Source of the DNA: Bacteroidota bacterium
GTDB lineage: Bacteria > Bacteroidota > Bacteroidia > Bacteroidales > Porphyromonadaceae
Reading direction: 5' to 3'
DNA: 59,574 bases
NCBI GenBank assembly: GCA_023395395.1
Contig: JAEWZH010000007.1
Coordinates: 1 to 59,574, forward strand
The position numbers and the translations under genes are program-made. This document shows positions 34,166 to 43,473 of this stretch, one piece after another; within the stretch, counting starts at the first letter, position 1, and each line of letters starts with the position of its first letter. Under the pieces are notes generated by a model. That model ran no database searches and was not told where the DNA came from. It was given only the letters and a program-made list of their open reading frames with translations.

Positions 34166-37100
34166 TTACAGTACCAACTTCTCTAGCAACTGATAGGCTT
34201 GTGTTACTGAATTGATACCCTGTACAGAGATAGAGCGGCGCCCTTGCTCTTCTTTGAACCGTAACTCCCTACCCCACGTAGTGGCATTGGCAAGTATACG
34301 GCTAAAGATAGCACTACGATAATATCCGCTATTAAGATCAGAGACGAGATATAGCTTGAGTAGCCCTTGCTTCTGCACCACTCGCTCAACCCCTGAATGT
34401 TTGCCTAATATGCGTAATTCGACAACCTTAAGCAACTCCTCTGCCTCTTGAGGGAGATTCCCAAAACGATCCTCAAGTCTCAGACGATAGGCTTGGATAT
34501 CAAGGATAGTCGTGAGTCTTTCCAATTCACGATACAGGGTGATGCGCTCATTGTCACCCGGCACGTAGAGCTGAGGAAAGTAGGCTTCTGCATCAGTTTC
34601 CACGACAGTTTCATACACAAAGTCTCGCGGTTGCTCGACATCACCTTGGAGAGTAGTGAGGACTTCGTCGAACTCCGTATCTTTGAGCTCCATTACAGCC
34701 TCTTCAAGTATTCGTTTGTAAGTTTCAAATCCAAGGTCAGCAATAAACCCACTCTGCTCACTACCTAGTAGGTTCCCTGCTCCACGTATGTCGAGGTCTT
34801 GCATTGCGATATGTATGCCAGAGCCTAGTTCTGAAAAACTAGTGATGCTCTGCATACGACGCTTGGCATTGGGAGTAAGATCCTCAATTGATGGAGTGAG
34901 GAGCAGGCAATAGGCTTTTCTATTGCTTCGCCCTACTCTTCCCCTCAACTGGTGGAGATCGCTCAGCCCAAATCGATGAGCATCGTTGATGATGATAGTA
35001 TTGGCGTTACCTACATCAATACCATTCTCCACTATTGTAGTAGCCAACAATAGGTCATATTCATGATGGACAAAGCCCAATAACGTCTTTTCCAGCTCTT
35101 TAGCAGGCATCTGACCATGACCTATTGCAATCCGAATCCCTGGCACTGCTCGGGCGATATCTCGGGCGATATCATTGATATTATGAATGCGATTGTGGAT
35201 AAAATAGATCTGACCATCTCGAGCCAATTCGGCATTGATTGCCTCGCTCAGCACCTCTATATCGTACTGTAGGTGCTCGGTACGGATAGGATACCGATTA
35301 GGAGGTGGGGTCATGATATTAGAAAGATCACGAGCTCCCATCAGAGAGAATTGCAGGGTACGAGGAATAGGGGTAGCAGTCATCGTGAGGGTATCAATAT
35401 GCGCACGCATCTCACGAAGGCGCTCCTTGATGGCAACGCCAAACTTTTGCTCTTCATCGATAATCAACAACCCTAGATCTTTGTACTCCACACCCTTACC
35501 TGTAAGCGTATGGGTACCGATGACAATATCTATCTTGCCCTCCTTAAGACCTTCCAGTATCTCCTTGCGCTCCTTAGCACTCCGCGCTTGACTCAGGTAG
35601 TCGACTCGTGCAGGAAACTCTTTTAATCGCTTACTGAAGGTGCGAAAATGCTGGTACGCCAATACTGTAGTGGGCACAAGGACAGCCACTTGCTTGCCAT
35701 CAGTAACTGCTTTGAAAGCAGCTCGTATTGCAATCTCCGTCTTACCAAAACCCACATCGCCACAAATCAATCGATCCATCGGGATAGCTCGCTCCATATC
35801 CGCCTTGACATCCTTTGTGGCTTGCTCCTGATCAGGTGTGTCTTCGTACATAAAGGAGGCTTCCAGTTCTTTTTGCAGATAACTATCCTTGGAAAAGGCA
35901 AAGCCCTTTATTTTAAGTCTCTCTGCGTAGAGCTTGATGAGATTTCGAGCAATATCTTTGACTTTCTTTTTGGTTCGTTCTTTCAGATTATCCCAAGCTG
36001 AACCACCTAGTTTGCTCAGACGGGGAGGTTCTTCATTGTCTTTGCTCTTGTACTTAGATATATGGTGCAGAGAGTGGATAGAGACATAGACCGAGTCACC
36101 GTCTTGGAAGTTGAGGCGGACTGTTTCTTTTTGCCTCCCATTCTGATCTATCGTGAACAGACCTCCAAAGGTGGCAATACCGTAGTTTTGGTGTACTACG
36201 TAGTCACCAAATTCAAAACTCTGGATATCCTTTAGGGTCATCACCGCTCTGGATTTGCGTATCTTGTCGCTCTTGAGTTTGAAATTGTGGTACCTTTCAA
36301 AGATAGAATGGTCAGTAAAGAGGGCTAGTTGTAGCGCATCATCTATAAAACCGCTATGCAGAGTAGGCATGATGGGGTAAAAGATAATCCCTTTGCCCTG
36401 CTCCGCAAATATAGCCTGCAAGCGCTCTATCTGCCCCTCCTGATCGCTCATGATAATAGTATCATAGCCTGAGGCTTGATACTTAAGCAGTGCTTCAGAT
36501 AGGAGATCAAAGTTTTTGTGGAATACCGGTTCGGGTAGCTGTCCAAAGCTTATAGACTTTTCGATGCTCTGAGGATTTGTAAGGATACACTGATGTCGCT
36601 CCATCTCCTGCAATAGTTGCGTAGGTGGTACCAGCACCTGTTGGAGGGCTTGGAGTGTCGAGAATTGATTGTCTTCTGGGTGGACTGGAGCGGTAGTATA
36701 GGTTGTTTCCAGACTATTGGAGAGGTAAGCCTGCTGATCAATATAGATAAGCGTCTCATTTGGTAACAATGAGAGTAAGGAGTGACCGGTCCGCTCCTCA
36801 GGCTTAAAGGAGGAGAGGATGGTAATCTCTTTGATTTGCTCTCTAGATAACTGATTCTCAGTGTCAAATAGACGAATACTCTCCAATTCATCATCAAAAA
36901 AATCGAGACGAGCGGGGTATTCGGCAGCAAAAGAGTAGATGTCAATAATACTCCCACGTACGGCAAAGTCACCTGGAGCGTAGACATAGTCTTTCTCCTC
37001 AAAGCCCATCTCCCAGAGCTTTTTTCTAAATGCTTTGCGATCTATTTCACTACCTACTGAGAGCTCTAATCGCCCTGCTTCGTATGCTTCAGCTGCTACT

Positions 37101-37492
37101 ACGCCTTCAATCAATGCCTCGGGATAAGTGACTATAATCTGCGGCAGATCGCCTCCTCGAATAAGCTCTAGCAGTTCGCTACGAATCACCTCATTTGCGA
37201 GGTCTATATGCCCATAGCGTATAGCCTTTTTGTACAGCGAAGGGAAGAAAGAGACCTGCTGCTCTCCAAGCAGTAGAGCAATATCATTTTGTAAGTAAGC
37301 AGCGAGCTCCTCCTCTCTCGCTATCGCAAGGATAGGACGACGAGAATCAGCAAGTGCACATAATAAGATAGCCGTAGCGGAGCCTTGTAGCCCCTCTACA
37401 GCTATACTTTTTGCCCCTTTTGAGAGCTGTTGCTTTAGTAACGTCAGTGACTTTCCTTCGGAAAACCTATTTACTATCTGAGCAATATCCAC
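34166..37492 (-). CDS. mfd: Transcription-repair coupling factor Mfd
   Basis: This superfamily 2 DNA translocase displaces stalled RNA polymerase and recruits UvrA. The UvrB-homology module is N-terminal. An RNA-polymerase-interaction (CarD-like) domain follows (SFEFGDYVVHQNYGIATFGGL). The helicase core has Walker A GDVGFGKTE, the DEEQ-type box (LLIIDEEQKFG), TATPIPRTL and a C-terminal TRG/D7 region. Length 1108 is typical. It is the last gene of pheT-yebC-mfd, 43 bases after yebC. Confidence 0.97.
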   Translation of the reverse strand: MDIAQIVNRFSEGKSLTLLKQQLSKGAKSIAVEGLQGSATAILLCALADSRRPILAIAREEELAAYLQNDIALLLGEQQVSFFPSLYKKAIRYGHIDLANEVIRSELLELIRGGDLPQIIVTYPEALIEGVVAAEAYEAGRLELSVGSEIDRKAFRKKLWEMGFEEKDYVYAPGDFAVRGSIIDIYSFAAEYPARLDFFDDELESIRLFDTENQLSREQIKEITILSSFKPEERTGHSLLSLLPNETLIYIDQQAYLSNSLETTYTTAPVHPEDNQFSTLQALQQVLVPPTQLLQEMERHQCILTNPQSIEKSISFGQLPEPVFHKNFDLLSEALLKYQASGYDTIIMSDQEGQIERLQAIFAEQGKGIIFYPIMPTLHSGFIDDALQLALFTDHSIFERYHNFKLKSDKIRKSRAVMTLKDIQSFEFGDYVVHQNYGIATFGGLFTIDQNGRQKETVRLNFQDGDSVYVSIHSLHHISKYKSKDNEEPPRLSKLGGSAWDNLKERTKKKVKDIARNLIKLYAERLKIKGFAFSKDSYLQKELEASFMYEDTPDQEQATKDVKADMERAIPMDRLICGDVGFGKTEIAIRAAFKAVTDGKQVAVLVPTTVLAYQHFRTFSKRLKEFPARVDYLSQARSAKERKEILEGLKEGKIDIVIGTHTLTGKGVEYKDLGLLIIDEEQKFGVAIKERLREMRAHIDTLTMTATPIPRTLQFSLMGARDLSNIMTPPPNRYPIRTEHLQYDIEVLSEAINAELARDGQIYFIHNRIHNINDIARDIARAVPGIRIAIGHGQMPAKELEKTLLGFVHHEYDLLLATTIVENGIDVGNANTIIINDAHRFGLSDLHQLRGRVGRSNRKAYCLLLTPSIEDLTPNAKRRMQSITSFSELGSGIHIAMQDLDIRGAGNLLGSEQSGFIADLGFETYKRILEEAVMELKDTEFDEVLTTLQGDVEQPRDFVYETVVETDAEAYFPQLYVPGDNERITLYRELERLTTILDIQAYRLRLEDRFGNLPQEAEELLKVVELRILGKHSGVERVVQKQGLLKLYLVSDLNSGYYRSAIFSRILANATTWGRELRFKEEQGRRSISVQGINSVTQAYQLLEKLVL

Positions 37493-37535
37493 TATAAGTC
37501 GCAGATTATCCTAAGACTTATAAACCACAATTCCT

Positions 37536-38258
37536 TTATTCCTCCCCGTCAGCCATATTGTGGAAGACGTTCTGAACATCTTCATCCTCTTCTAGCTTAT
37601 CAAGTAGTTTCTCGACATCAGCACGTTGTTCGGGAGTCACCTGTTTATAGTCCATTGGGACGCGTACAAACTCCGAACTGGTAATCTCATAGCCCATCTC
37701 CTCAAGATGAGCCTGCAGCGCAGCATTTGAGGCGAAGTCAGCTGAAATAATAAGCTCTCCCTCATCCTCGTCAATTTCCTCTACCCCATAATCTATAAGC
37801 TCAAGGAGCAGATCCTCAAGATCAGCGCCTTCTTTCTTAGTCACATGGAAGACAGCATCGTGAGAAAACATAAACTCGACACTACCACTGGTCCCCAATG
37901 AGCCACCAGTCTTATTGAAGTAACTACGTACATTAGCAACAGTGCGTGTGTTATTGTCCGTAGCTGTTTCAACAAAGACGGCAATTCCATGAGGTGCATA
38001 CCCTTCGAAACTCACCTCCTTGTAGTCGGCAGTATCTTTGTCCGTTGCTTTCTTAATCGCACGTTCCACATTGTCCTTGGGCATATTCTCCTTCTTTGAA
38101 TTCTGAATAAGTGCCCTAAGGCGTGGATTGGTGTCTGGATCAGGACCACCAGCCTTAACAGCCATGGTAATCTCCTTGGATAGTTTGGTAAACACGCGAG
38201 CCATATTGCCCCAGCGCGCCATCTTGCGAGCTTTACGATATTCAAATGCTCTTCCCAT
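37536..38258 (-). CDS. YebC/PmpR-family protein (translation/transcription factor)
   Basis: This is a YebC/TACO1-family protein of 240 residues. The N-terminal MGRAFEYRKARKMARWGNMARVFTKLSKEI replaces the usual GHSKWANIKHRK start, as in other Bacteroidota. NPRLRALIQNSKKENMPKDNVERAIKKA and GYAPHGIAVFVETATDNNTRTVANVR are highly conserved. The acidic C-terminus completes the family. Members act as DNA-binding regulators or ease translation of proline stretches; which role applies is not known here. It lies 22 bases after pheT. Confidence 0.93.
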   Translation of the reverse strand: MGRAFEYRKARKMARWGNMARVFTKLSKEITMAVKAGGPDPDTNPRLRALIQNSKKENMPKDNVERAIKKATDKDTADYKEVSFEGYAPHGIAVFVETATDNNTRTVANVRSYFNKTGGSLGTSGSVEFMFSHDAVFHVTKKEGADLEDLLLELIDYGVEEIDEDEGELIISADFASNAALQAHLEEMGYEITSSEFVRVPMDYKQVTPEQRADVEKLLDKLEEDEDVQNVFHNMADGEE

Positions 38259-38280
38259 ACTTATTGCTTATGTATCTAAT

Positions 38281-40734
38281 TTATCTTAGTGTGGCACCCA
38301 ATTGCTTATTGAGTGCTTCATATATTTTATTCATCGTCTTCTCTATTACCTTGTCAGAGAGTGTTTGCTCTGCATCCTGTAGGCCAAAGGCTACTGCATA
38401 AGATTTCTTGCCCTCAGGCAGGTGCTTTGGATCCTCATAGACATCAAAGAGGGTGATTGTCTTGAGTAGTTTCCCTCCTACCTTTCGAGCTGTACTCTCT
38501 ACATCAGCAAAGGTGACATGCTTATCGATAAGCAATGCAAAGTCACGCTTTACCATTGGGAAGCGAGCAATACTTTTTACCTTGAGCTCCTTGCGGAGCA
38601 CACGATCCATTATTGGTTGCCATTCAAGTTCTGCAAAATAGACAGGGGTATCGATATCGTGTAGCTTTAGTACCTCTTGACTGACCAGCCCCCAGGTTAC
38701 AATCGTATTTCCACCCTTCAGAGCAATCCGTTCTGCAGCCTCAAAGCCAGTAGTGTCGTCCGCTCGCTCTATGTAAAGCTCGCTCTCCATAAGACCCATA
38801 CGGCGAAGGACATTGAGCATCACGGCTTTGAGTTCAAAAGCACTGGCCTTGTATTCTTGACGAGCCCAGTGAGTTACTTGAGTGTCACCAGTCATCCAAA
38901 TACCCAAACGATAGCTCTCCTTGTAGCCTTCGAGGATAATCTTTTCTCCCTTTTCGGCTCGACGATAGGTATTACCAAACTCGTAAAGTCTTAGCCCATG
39001 AGCTTGTCGGTTGAGGTTGAAATTAACCACCTCCAGCCCCCCATGGAGCAATGTCATACGCATCGTAGAGAGATCCTGAGAAAGTGGATTCATTACCTGT
39101 ACTGCCTTGCCTGATGCTATCTCCTCTCTATAGTAGTTAGCACTTGAGAGGGAGTTATTGAGTATTTCATTGAACCCTGCGCCAGTGAGTTGCTCACTGA
39201 TACGCCTCTGCATCACCACGCTTATATCTGTAGGCGACTTTACGCTAATCGTACTACGGAGATTGTGATCCTCTGGAAATTCATTGTAACCATAAATACG
39301 TAGAATATCCTCAATCACATCAATGTCGCGGGTGACATCAAAGCGATATCGTGGTACGAGTAGATCGAGTTGCCCTCCCTTATTATCCACCACCCTAATC
39401 TCTAGTACTTCAAGAATTTCTAGCACTTTTGGCTCGGGGATATTAAGTCCTGTCAGCTGATGCAGTTTTTCTAGCGATAGAGAAACCTCGTAGGGTTTCT
39501 GCTCCGCAGGATACTCATCATAGATTCTACTAGCGACTTTCCCTCCTGTAAGCTCCGTTATCAGTGCAACAGCTCTTTGCATCGCCTCAGGAAGCTGAGC
39601 CGGGTCTAGTCCACGCTCGTATCTGAAAGAAGCATCGGTATTAAATCCATGCCTCTTAGCGCTCTTACGGATATAGGTTGGATGAAATGTCGCTACCTCA
39701 AGGAACATTTCGGTTGTCTCCATCGTCACCCCCGAGCCTGCACCGCCCATTACTCCGGCAAGACAAAGAGGCTTAGTCGCATCCGCAATTACGAGGTCTT
39801 TGTCCGTAAGTTTAAGTTCTGTGCCATCAAGAGCAATCATTTGTTCTCCCTCAGTAGCGAGACGCACATGGATTTCATCCCCATCAATTTTTGATAAATC
39901 GAAAGTATGGAGAGGTTGTCCTAACTCAAATAGGACATAGTTGGCAGCATCTACGACACTATTGATAGAGCGCTGTCCAATGGTTTCGAGAGCCTCTCGA
40001 AGCCACTTAGGACTCTCCGTCACTTTCATACCCTTAATCACCACACCCATATACCTCAGTGCAGCCACTGGGGCATCTAGGTGAAGCACAATAGGTTCGT
40101 CACCTGTTGTCTCAACCTTTGGCAATTCAGGTTTGCGGAGATTAACCTGGTAACCGTGCGTCTTAAGATAGGCATATAGATCACGGGCGACACCGTAGTG
40201 CGAAGTAGCATCCACCCGATTAGGAGTAATATCAACCTCTAATACATAGTCGCTTGTAATCCCAAAGTAATCCGCCGCAGGTGTACCTGGCTTTACCCCC
40301 TCCTCCAGTACCATAATACCCGAGTGATCGCTGCTGAGACCAATCTCCTTAGCAGAGCATATCATTCCCATTGACTCTTCGCCACGAATTTTTCCTTTTT
40401 TGATGGAAAAACTCTCATTGCCATCGTAGAGCACAGTACCCACAGTGGCGACCACCACTGTCTGCCCTGCAGCGATATTAGGAGCACCACAGACAATCTG
40501 TAGCGGTTCACCACTGCCAATATCTACAGTAGTCACCTGGAGGTGATCCGAATTGGGATGTTCCACACACGTGAGCACATGCCCTATCACTAGACCACGC
40601 AACCCCCCACGTACTGACTCACGCTCCTCTACTCCCCCTACCTCCAGTCCGATAGAAGTAAGTATCTTACTTATTTCATCGGGGGCAAGGTCAAAGTCGA
40701 GATATTTCTTCAACCATGAAAATGATATATTCAT
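38281..40734 (-). CDS. pheT: Phenylalanyl-tRNA synthetase beta subunit
   Basis: This is the beta subunit of the alpha2-beta2 class II enzyme and contains editing and tRNA-binding modules. From the N-terminus it has the MNISFSWLKKYLDFDL start, an EMAP-like tRNA-binding domain (about 40-155), the B3/4 editing domain, the B5 domain with KLHQLTGLNIPEPKVLEIL, the core beta domain and the C-terminal FDX-ACB anticodon-binding domain (about 720-817, IARFPMVKRDFALLID). Length 817 is normal. pheS is not adjacent. A palindromic element lies in its leader. Confidence 0.97.
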   Translation of the reverse strand: MNISFSWLKKYLDFDLAPDEISKILTSIGLEVGGVEERESVRGGLRGLVIGHVLTCVEHPNSDHLQVTTVDIGSGEPLQIVCGAPNIAAGQTVVVATVGTVLYDGNESFSIKKGKIRGEESMGMICSAKEIGLSSDHSGIMVLEEGVKPGTPAADYFGITSDYVLEVDITPNRVDATSHYGVARDLYAYLKTHGYQVNLRKPELPKVETTGDEPIVLHLDAPVAALRYMGVVIKGMKVTESPKWLREALETIGQRSINSVVDAANYVLFELGQPLHTFDLSKIDGDEIHVRLATEGEQMIALDGTELKLTDKDLVIADATKPLCLAGVMGGAGSGVTMETTEMFLEVATFHPTYIRKSAKRHGFNTDASFRYERGLDPAQLPEAMQRAVALITELTGGKVASRIYDEYPAEQKPYEVSLSLEKLHQLTGLNIPEPKVLEILEVLEIRVVDNKGGQLDLLVPRYRFDVTRDIDVIEDILRIYGYNEFPEDHNLRSTISVKSPTDISVVMQRRISEQLTGAGFNEILNNSLSSANYYREEIASGKAVQVMNPLSQDLSTMRMTLLHGGLEVVNFNLNRQAHGLRLYEFGNTYRRAEKGEKIILEGYKESYRLGIWMTGDTQVTHWARQEYKASAFELKAVMLNVLRRMGLMESELYIERADDTTGFEAAERIALKGGNTIVTWGLVSQEVLKLHDIDTPVYFAELEWQPIMDRVLRKELKVKSIARFPMVKRDFALLIDKHVTFADVESTARKVGGKLLKTITLFDVYEDPKHLPEGKKSYAVAFGLQDAEQTLSDKVIEKTMNKIYEALNKQLGATLR

Positions 40735-40774
40735 ATAGTCTCCTATCTATTGATTATCAACCGAAAAGGAGTAA

Positions 40775-40798
40775 GTCTTACACCTATAGATGTAAGAC
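40775..40798. promoter_or_regulatory. Near-perfect 24-bp palindrome in pheT leader
   Basis: GTCTTACA (40775-40782) and TGTAAGAC (40791-40798) are exact inverted copies around CCTATAGA, itself nearly self-complementary. It lies between the predicted pheT transcription start (near 40808) and the ATG at 40734, so it could be an operator or an RNA hairpin in the leader. Confidence 0.5.
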
Positions 40799-40814
40799 CC
40801 ACTCAAAACGCATA

Positions 40815-40822
40815 CAAAGGTA
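40815..40822 (-). promoter_or_regulatory. Predicted -7 element for pheT-yebC-mfd
   Basis: The minus strand reads TACCTTTG, matching TAnnTTTG, 80 bases upstream of the pheT ATG. Confidence 0.55.
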
Positions 40823-40971
40823 ACAAAATAAGGCGATATAGCTAAAATGGCTCGAACCCCTCACGCAACAATCTGGTCTCGTTTCTTGAGGGTAAAAGTT
40901 GCAATACCGACAATTGCGCCCCACATTTCCGAGGCGCATTCTTCCCTGTCGAATTGGATATCTCAATGGGA

Positions 40972-41340
40972 TTACTGTAGTGGGTCGATGATACTTCCCC
41001 TATCCTCCATCCGCTTAGAATAAAACATTGCCAACACCTTATGATTAATCTTGCTATAAATTCCAATTGAATCGGTCTCTGAGCCATAGGGTATAGCAGT
41101 TTGTTCCAAATCGAACTCTAACAAACCCTTTGAAGGATAATCAGTGTAAGATAGAGAGTAAAGAAAATAATCCTGCTTTACTTTTTTAGGGTAAACATCT
41201 TTCCTATTATCGGCGATATACCGAACCATATAAATACCATCTTCACCTGTCTGAATCACTTGCTTAACTTCCGAAGTATACCATTGAGTTTCATAAATAA
41301 CTTTCTCTTTATATGGTCTACATAGATGTGAAGTTTGGTT
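40972..41340 (-). pseudogene. Unrecognised reading frame, probable gene fragment
   Basis: A minus-strand frame is open from just after a TGA at 41341-41343 to a stop at 40972-40974, about 122 codons with no ATG near its beginning. A GTG start at 41259 would give 95 residues. The translation looks protein-like (TGEDGIYMVRYIADNRKDVYP, then YSLSYTDYPSKGLLEFDLEQT) but I recognise no family, signal peptide or motif. There is no promoter element at its beginning. It may be the remnant of a gene whose 5' part was lost, or chance. Confidence 0.3.
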
Positions 41341-41455
41341 TCAATGGATGGAAAATCTGGGATCAATACATAGAGACCACAAGGAGATTGCCTACTCCGG
41401 TACGACATACAGTCCTCGGAATCCTAACGAAAGGGATTGCAAAGTATAGGAAACA
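41341..41455. other. Intergenic segment with small unassigned plus-strand frame
   Basis: A plus-strand frame of 53 codons starts at ATG 41313 and ends at 41474, inside the terminator hairpin, which makes it doubtful as a gene. Otherwise nothing recognisable is present between the fragment and the sufS terminator. Together with 40735-40971, also empty apart from the pheT leader, this is a region that looks eroded. Confidence 0.3.
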
Positions 41456-41494
41456 GAAAGCCCCGCACCGATAGATTACCGATGCGGGGCTTTC
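41456..41494. terminator. Terminator downstream of sufS
   Basis: GAAAGCCCCGCA (41456-41467) pairs perfectly with TGCGGGGCTTTC (41483-41494). The plus side is followed by a T run after a few bases (41501-41506); the minus side is followed by a weaker T-rich stretch. The stem strength supports termination of the sufS transcript. Confidence 0.75.
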
Positions 41495-41512
41495 CCTACT
41501 TTTTTCCCTATG

Positions 41513-42736
41513 TTATCTCAGAATATCGAGCGATCGGTGCAGTGCTTTGATGAATAAGTCCACCTCTTCTTTCGTATTGTAAAGAGCAAAGCTGACTCTA
41601 GCGGTCCCCTCAATACCGAGGCTCTTCATAAGTGGCTGAGCACAGTGATGACCCGTTCGGATGGCGATTCCCTGCTGATCGAGCAACACTCCTAGATCAT
41701 ACGGATGGACTCCCTCTACGAGGAAACTAATCACGGCCTCCTTTTGTGGAGCTGTACCATATATCCTTAGCCCATCGATTTGCAGCATTTGATCAGTCGC
41801 ATATCGGAGCAATTTCTCTTCATGCTTTAAGATTTGATCCATGCCGAGCAGTTCTAAGTACTTGATACTCGCAGAGAGCCCCACACTGCCAATAAAATCG
41901 GGCGTACCCGCCTCGTACTTATAAGGGAGTTCATTGTAAGTGGTCTCCTCCCAGCTTACATGCTGAATCATTTCTCCTCCTCCGTGATAAGGTGGTAGCT
42001 TATCAAGCCATTCCCTCTTGCCGTAGAGGGCTCCGATTCCTGTAGGGCCATAAATCTTATGCCCAGAGAAAGCGAGGAAGTCTACATCCAATGCCTGCAC
42101 ATCCATCTTACGATGCGCAATAGCTTGGGCTGCATCGACAAGCACAGGTATCCCTTTGCTATGAGCGAAGGCAATCACCTCCGCTACGGGATTGATAGTA
42201 CCCATTACATTGGATGCGTAACAAATAGAGACGAGTTTGGTACGCTCACTCACCATATCACGGAATGCCTCCATATCCATTATCCCGTCTTCAGAAAAAG
42301 GAGCTACCCTTAGCTTGATTCCTCTGGATACGCCTTGTAATTGCCAAGGGACAATATTGGAGTGGTGCTCCATACCAGAGACGATGACTTCATCGCCACT
42401 TTGCATCTGGCTTGCGCAAAAGATACTCGCTACCATATTGATACCTTCGGTAGTACCTCGAGTGAATAGCACCTCTGCGGGCTCTCGAGCATTGATAAAG
42501 CGAGCGATATGAGTTCTTGCCTCTTCATGTGCAGCTGTAGCTTGTTGACTGAGAGTGTGTACACCACGATGGATATTGGCATTACGCTCCTTATAAGCCT
42601 CGCTTACTGCATCTATCATCTGCTGTGGTTTTTGAGTTGTAGCAGCATTGTCTAGGTAGACCAATGGGCACTTGCCCTTGATTGTAGTGGAGAGGATGGG
42701 GAAGTCTGCTCGCACTGCTTGTATATTGTATTCCAT
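41513..42736 (-). CDS. sufS: Cysteine desulfurase SufS type
   Basis: This PLP enzyme mobilises sulfur from cysteine for Fe-S cluster assembly. The PLP lysine is Lys227 in FSGHKIYGPTG, and the catalytic cysteine is Cys365 in RTGHHCAQPLM, a group II (SufS) context. The N-terminal VYLDNAATTQKPQ and HRGVHTLSQQAT are characteristic. Length is 407. It is the last gene of the run DUF151-DUF151-rsmE-sufS, two bases after rsmE, and the suf scaffold genes are not in the window. Confidence 0.95.
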   Translation of the reverse strand: MEYNIQAVRADFPILSTTIKGKCPLVYLDNAATTQKPQQMIDAVSEAYKERNANIHRGVHTLSQQATAAHEEARTHIARFINAREPAEVLFTRGTTEGINMVASIFCASQMQSGDEVIVSGMEHHSNIVPWQLQGVSRGIKLRVAPFSEDGIMDMEAFRDMVSERTKLVSICYASNVMGTINPVAEVIAFAHSKGIPVLVDAAQAIAHRKMDVQALDVDFLAFSGHKIYGPTGIGALYGKREWLDKLPPYHGGGEMIQHVSWEETTYNELPYKYEAGTPDFIGSVGLSASIKYLELLGMDQILKHEEKLLRYATDQMLQIDGLRIYGTAPQKEAVISFLVEGVHPYDLGVLLDQQGIAIRTGHHCAQPLMKSLGIEGTARVSFALYNTKEEVDLFIKALHRSLDILR

Positions 42737-42738
42737 AA

Positions 42739-43473
42739 TTATTTTGAATTGAGTACGTGATGTAGGATGCCTACGTAGATGCCTGCGGTTTCTGTTCTTA
42801 GGCGCTCATCTCCTAGTGCAACAGGGTGAAACCCTTCTGCCATGGCCAAAGCGACCTCTTCTGGAGTAAAGTCTCCCTCTGGACCTATCAGGAAGCTACT
42901 ATCTATCCCTTTCTGAAAAAGCTCACTGATATAGCGCTTTTTCCCCTGTGCCCCACAGTAACCAATGTAGCGCCCCTCGTAGAGGTCGCTCTGAAGGTAC
43001 TCGGCTATTGAGGTAAAGAGTCGAAGTTCTACGGTGTTGCGCTTCTGAGACTGCTTCATCGCTGATATCATTACGCGCTCGAGACGCTCCATATTAATCT
43101 TACGGCGGATGGTGCGCTCAGTAATCACTAAAGAGAGACGATCCAGACCTACTTCGGTGAGCTTCTCGAAAGCAAGTTCGACCCGCTCTATATTCTTTGT
43201 CGGTGCTATCGCCAACTCCAACCGAGGACGCCTAGGTTGGAGTTCATCAATCAGACATAGGCTCTCTACATTCGGCTCTTTTACAGACGAACCAGCCAAT
43301 ATAGCGCTATAGAGTCGCCCTCTCCCATCGGTAATGTGTATCTCGTCCCCCTCTCCTAGCCGCAGTACCCTAAAGGCATGGGTAGCCTCTTCCTCTCCGA
43401 GCCGATGGGTAGTGAGGATATTTGGCTCATAGAAATAGGGATGTTCCTCTTTTTCTTGCTTACTTCTCTTCAT
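42739..43473 (-). CDS. rsmE: 16S rRNA (uracil-1498-N3)-methyltransferase RsmE
   Basis: This SPOUT-fold enzyme methylates U1498 in 16S rRNA using SAM. Signature segments are HAFRVLRLGEGDEIHITDGRGRLY in the N-terminal PUA-like domain, KNIERVELAFEKLTEVGLDRLSL, and the knotted SAM site FLIGPEGDFTPEEVALA with ALGDERLRTETAG near the C-terminus. Length 244 fits. Its start overlaps the preceding gene by 14 bases. Confidence 0.95.
   Translation of the reverse strand: MKRSKQEKEEHPYFYEPNILTTHRLGEEEATHAFRVLRLGEGDEIHITDGRGRLYSAILAGSSVKEPNVESLCLIDELQPRRPRLELAIAPTKNIERVELAFEKLTEVGLDRLSLVITERTIRRKINMERLERVMISAMKQSQKRNTVELRLFTSIAEYLQSDLYEGRYIGYCGAQGKKRYISELFQKGIDSSFLIGPEGDFTPEEVALAMAEGFHPVALGDERLRTETAGIYVGILHHVLNSK

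Noticed and set aside
40842..40880. GGTTCGAGCC-like tRNA T-arm signature on the minus strand
   Set aside because: No acceptor, D or anticodon stem can be formed around it, so it is not a tRNA.
41313..41474. 53-codon plus-strand frame as a real gene
   Set aside because: Its stop lies within the terminator hairpin, it has no promoter element and no recognised product.
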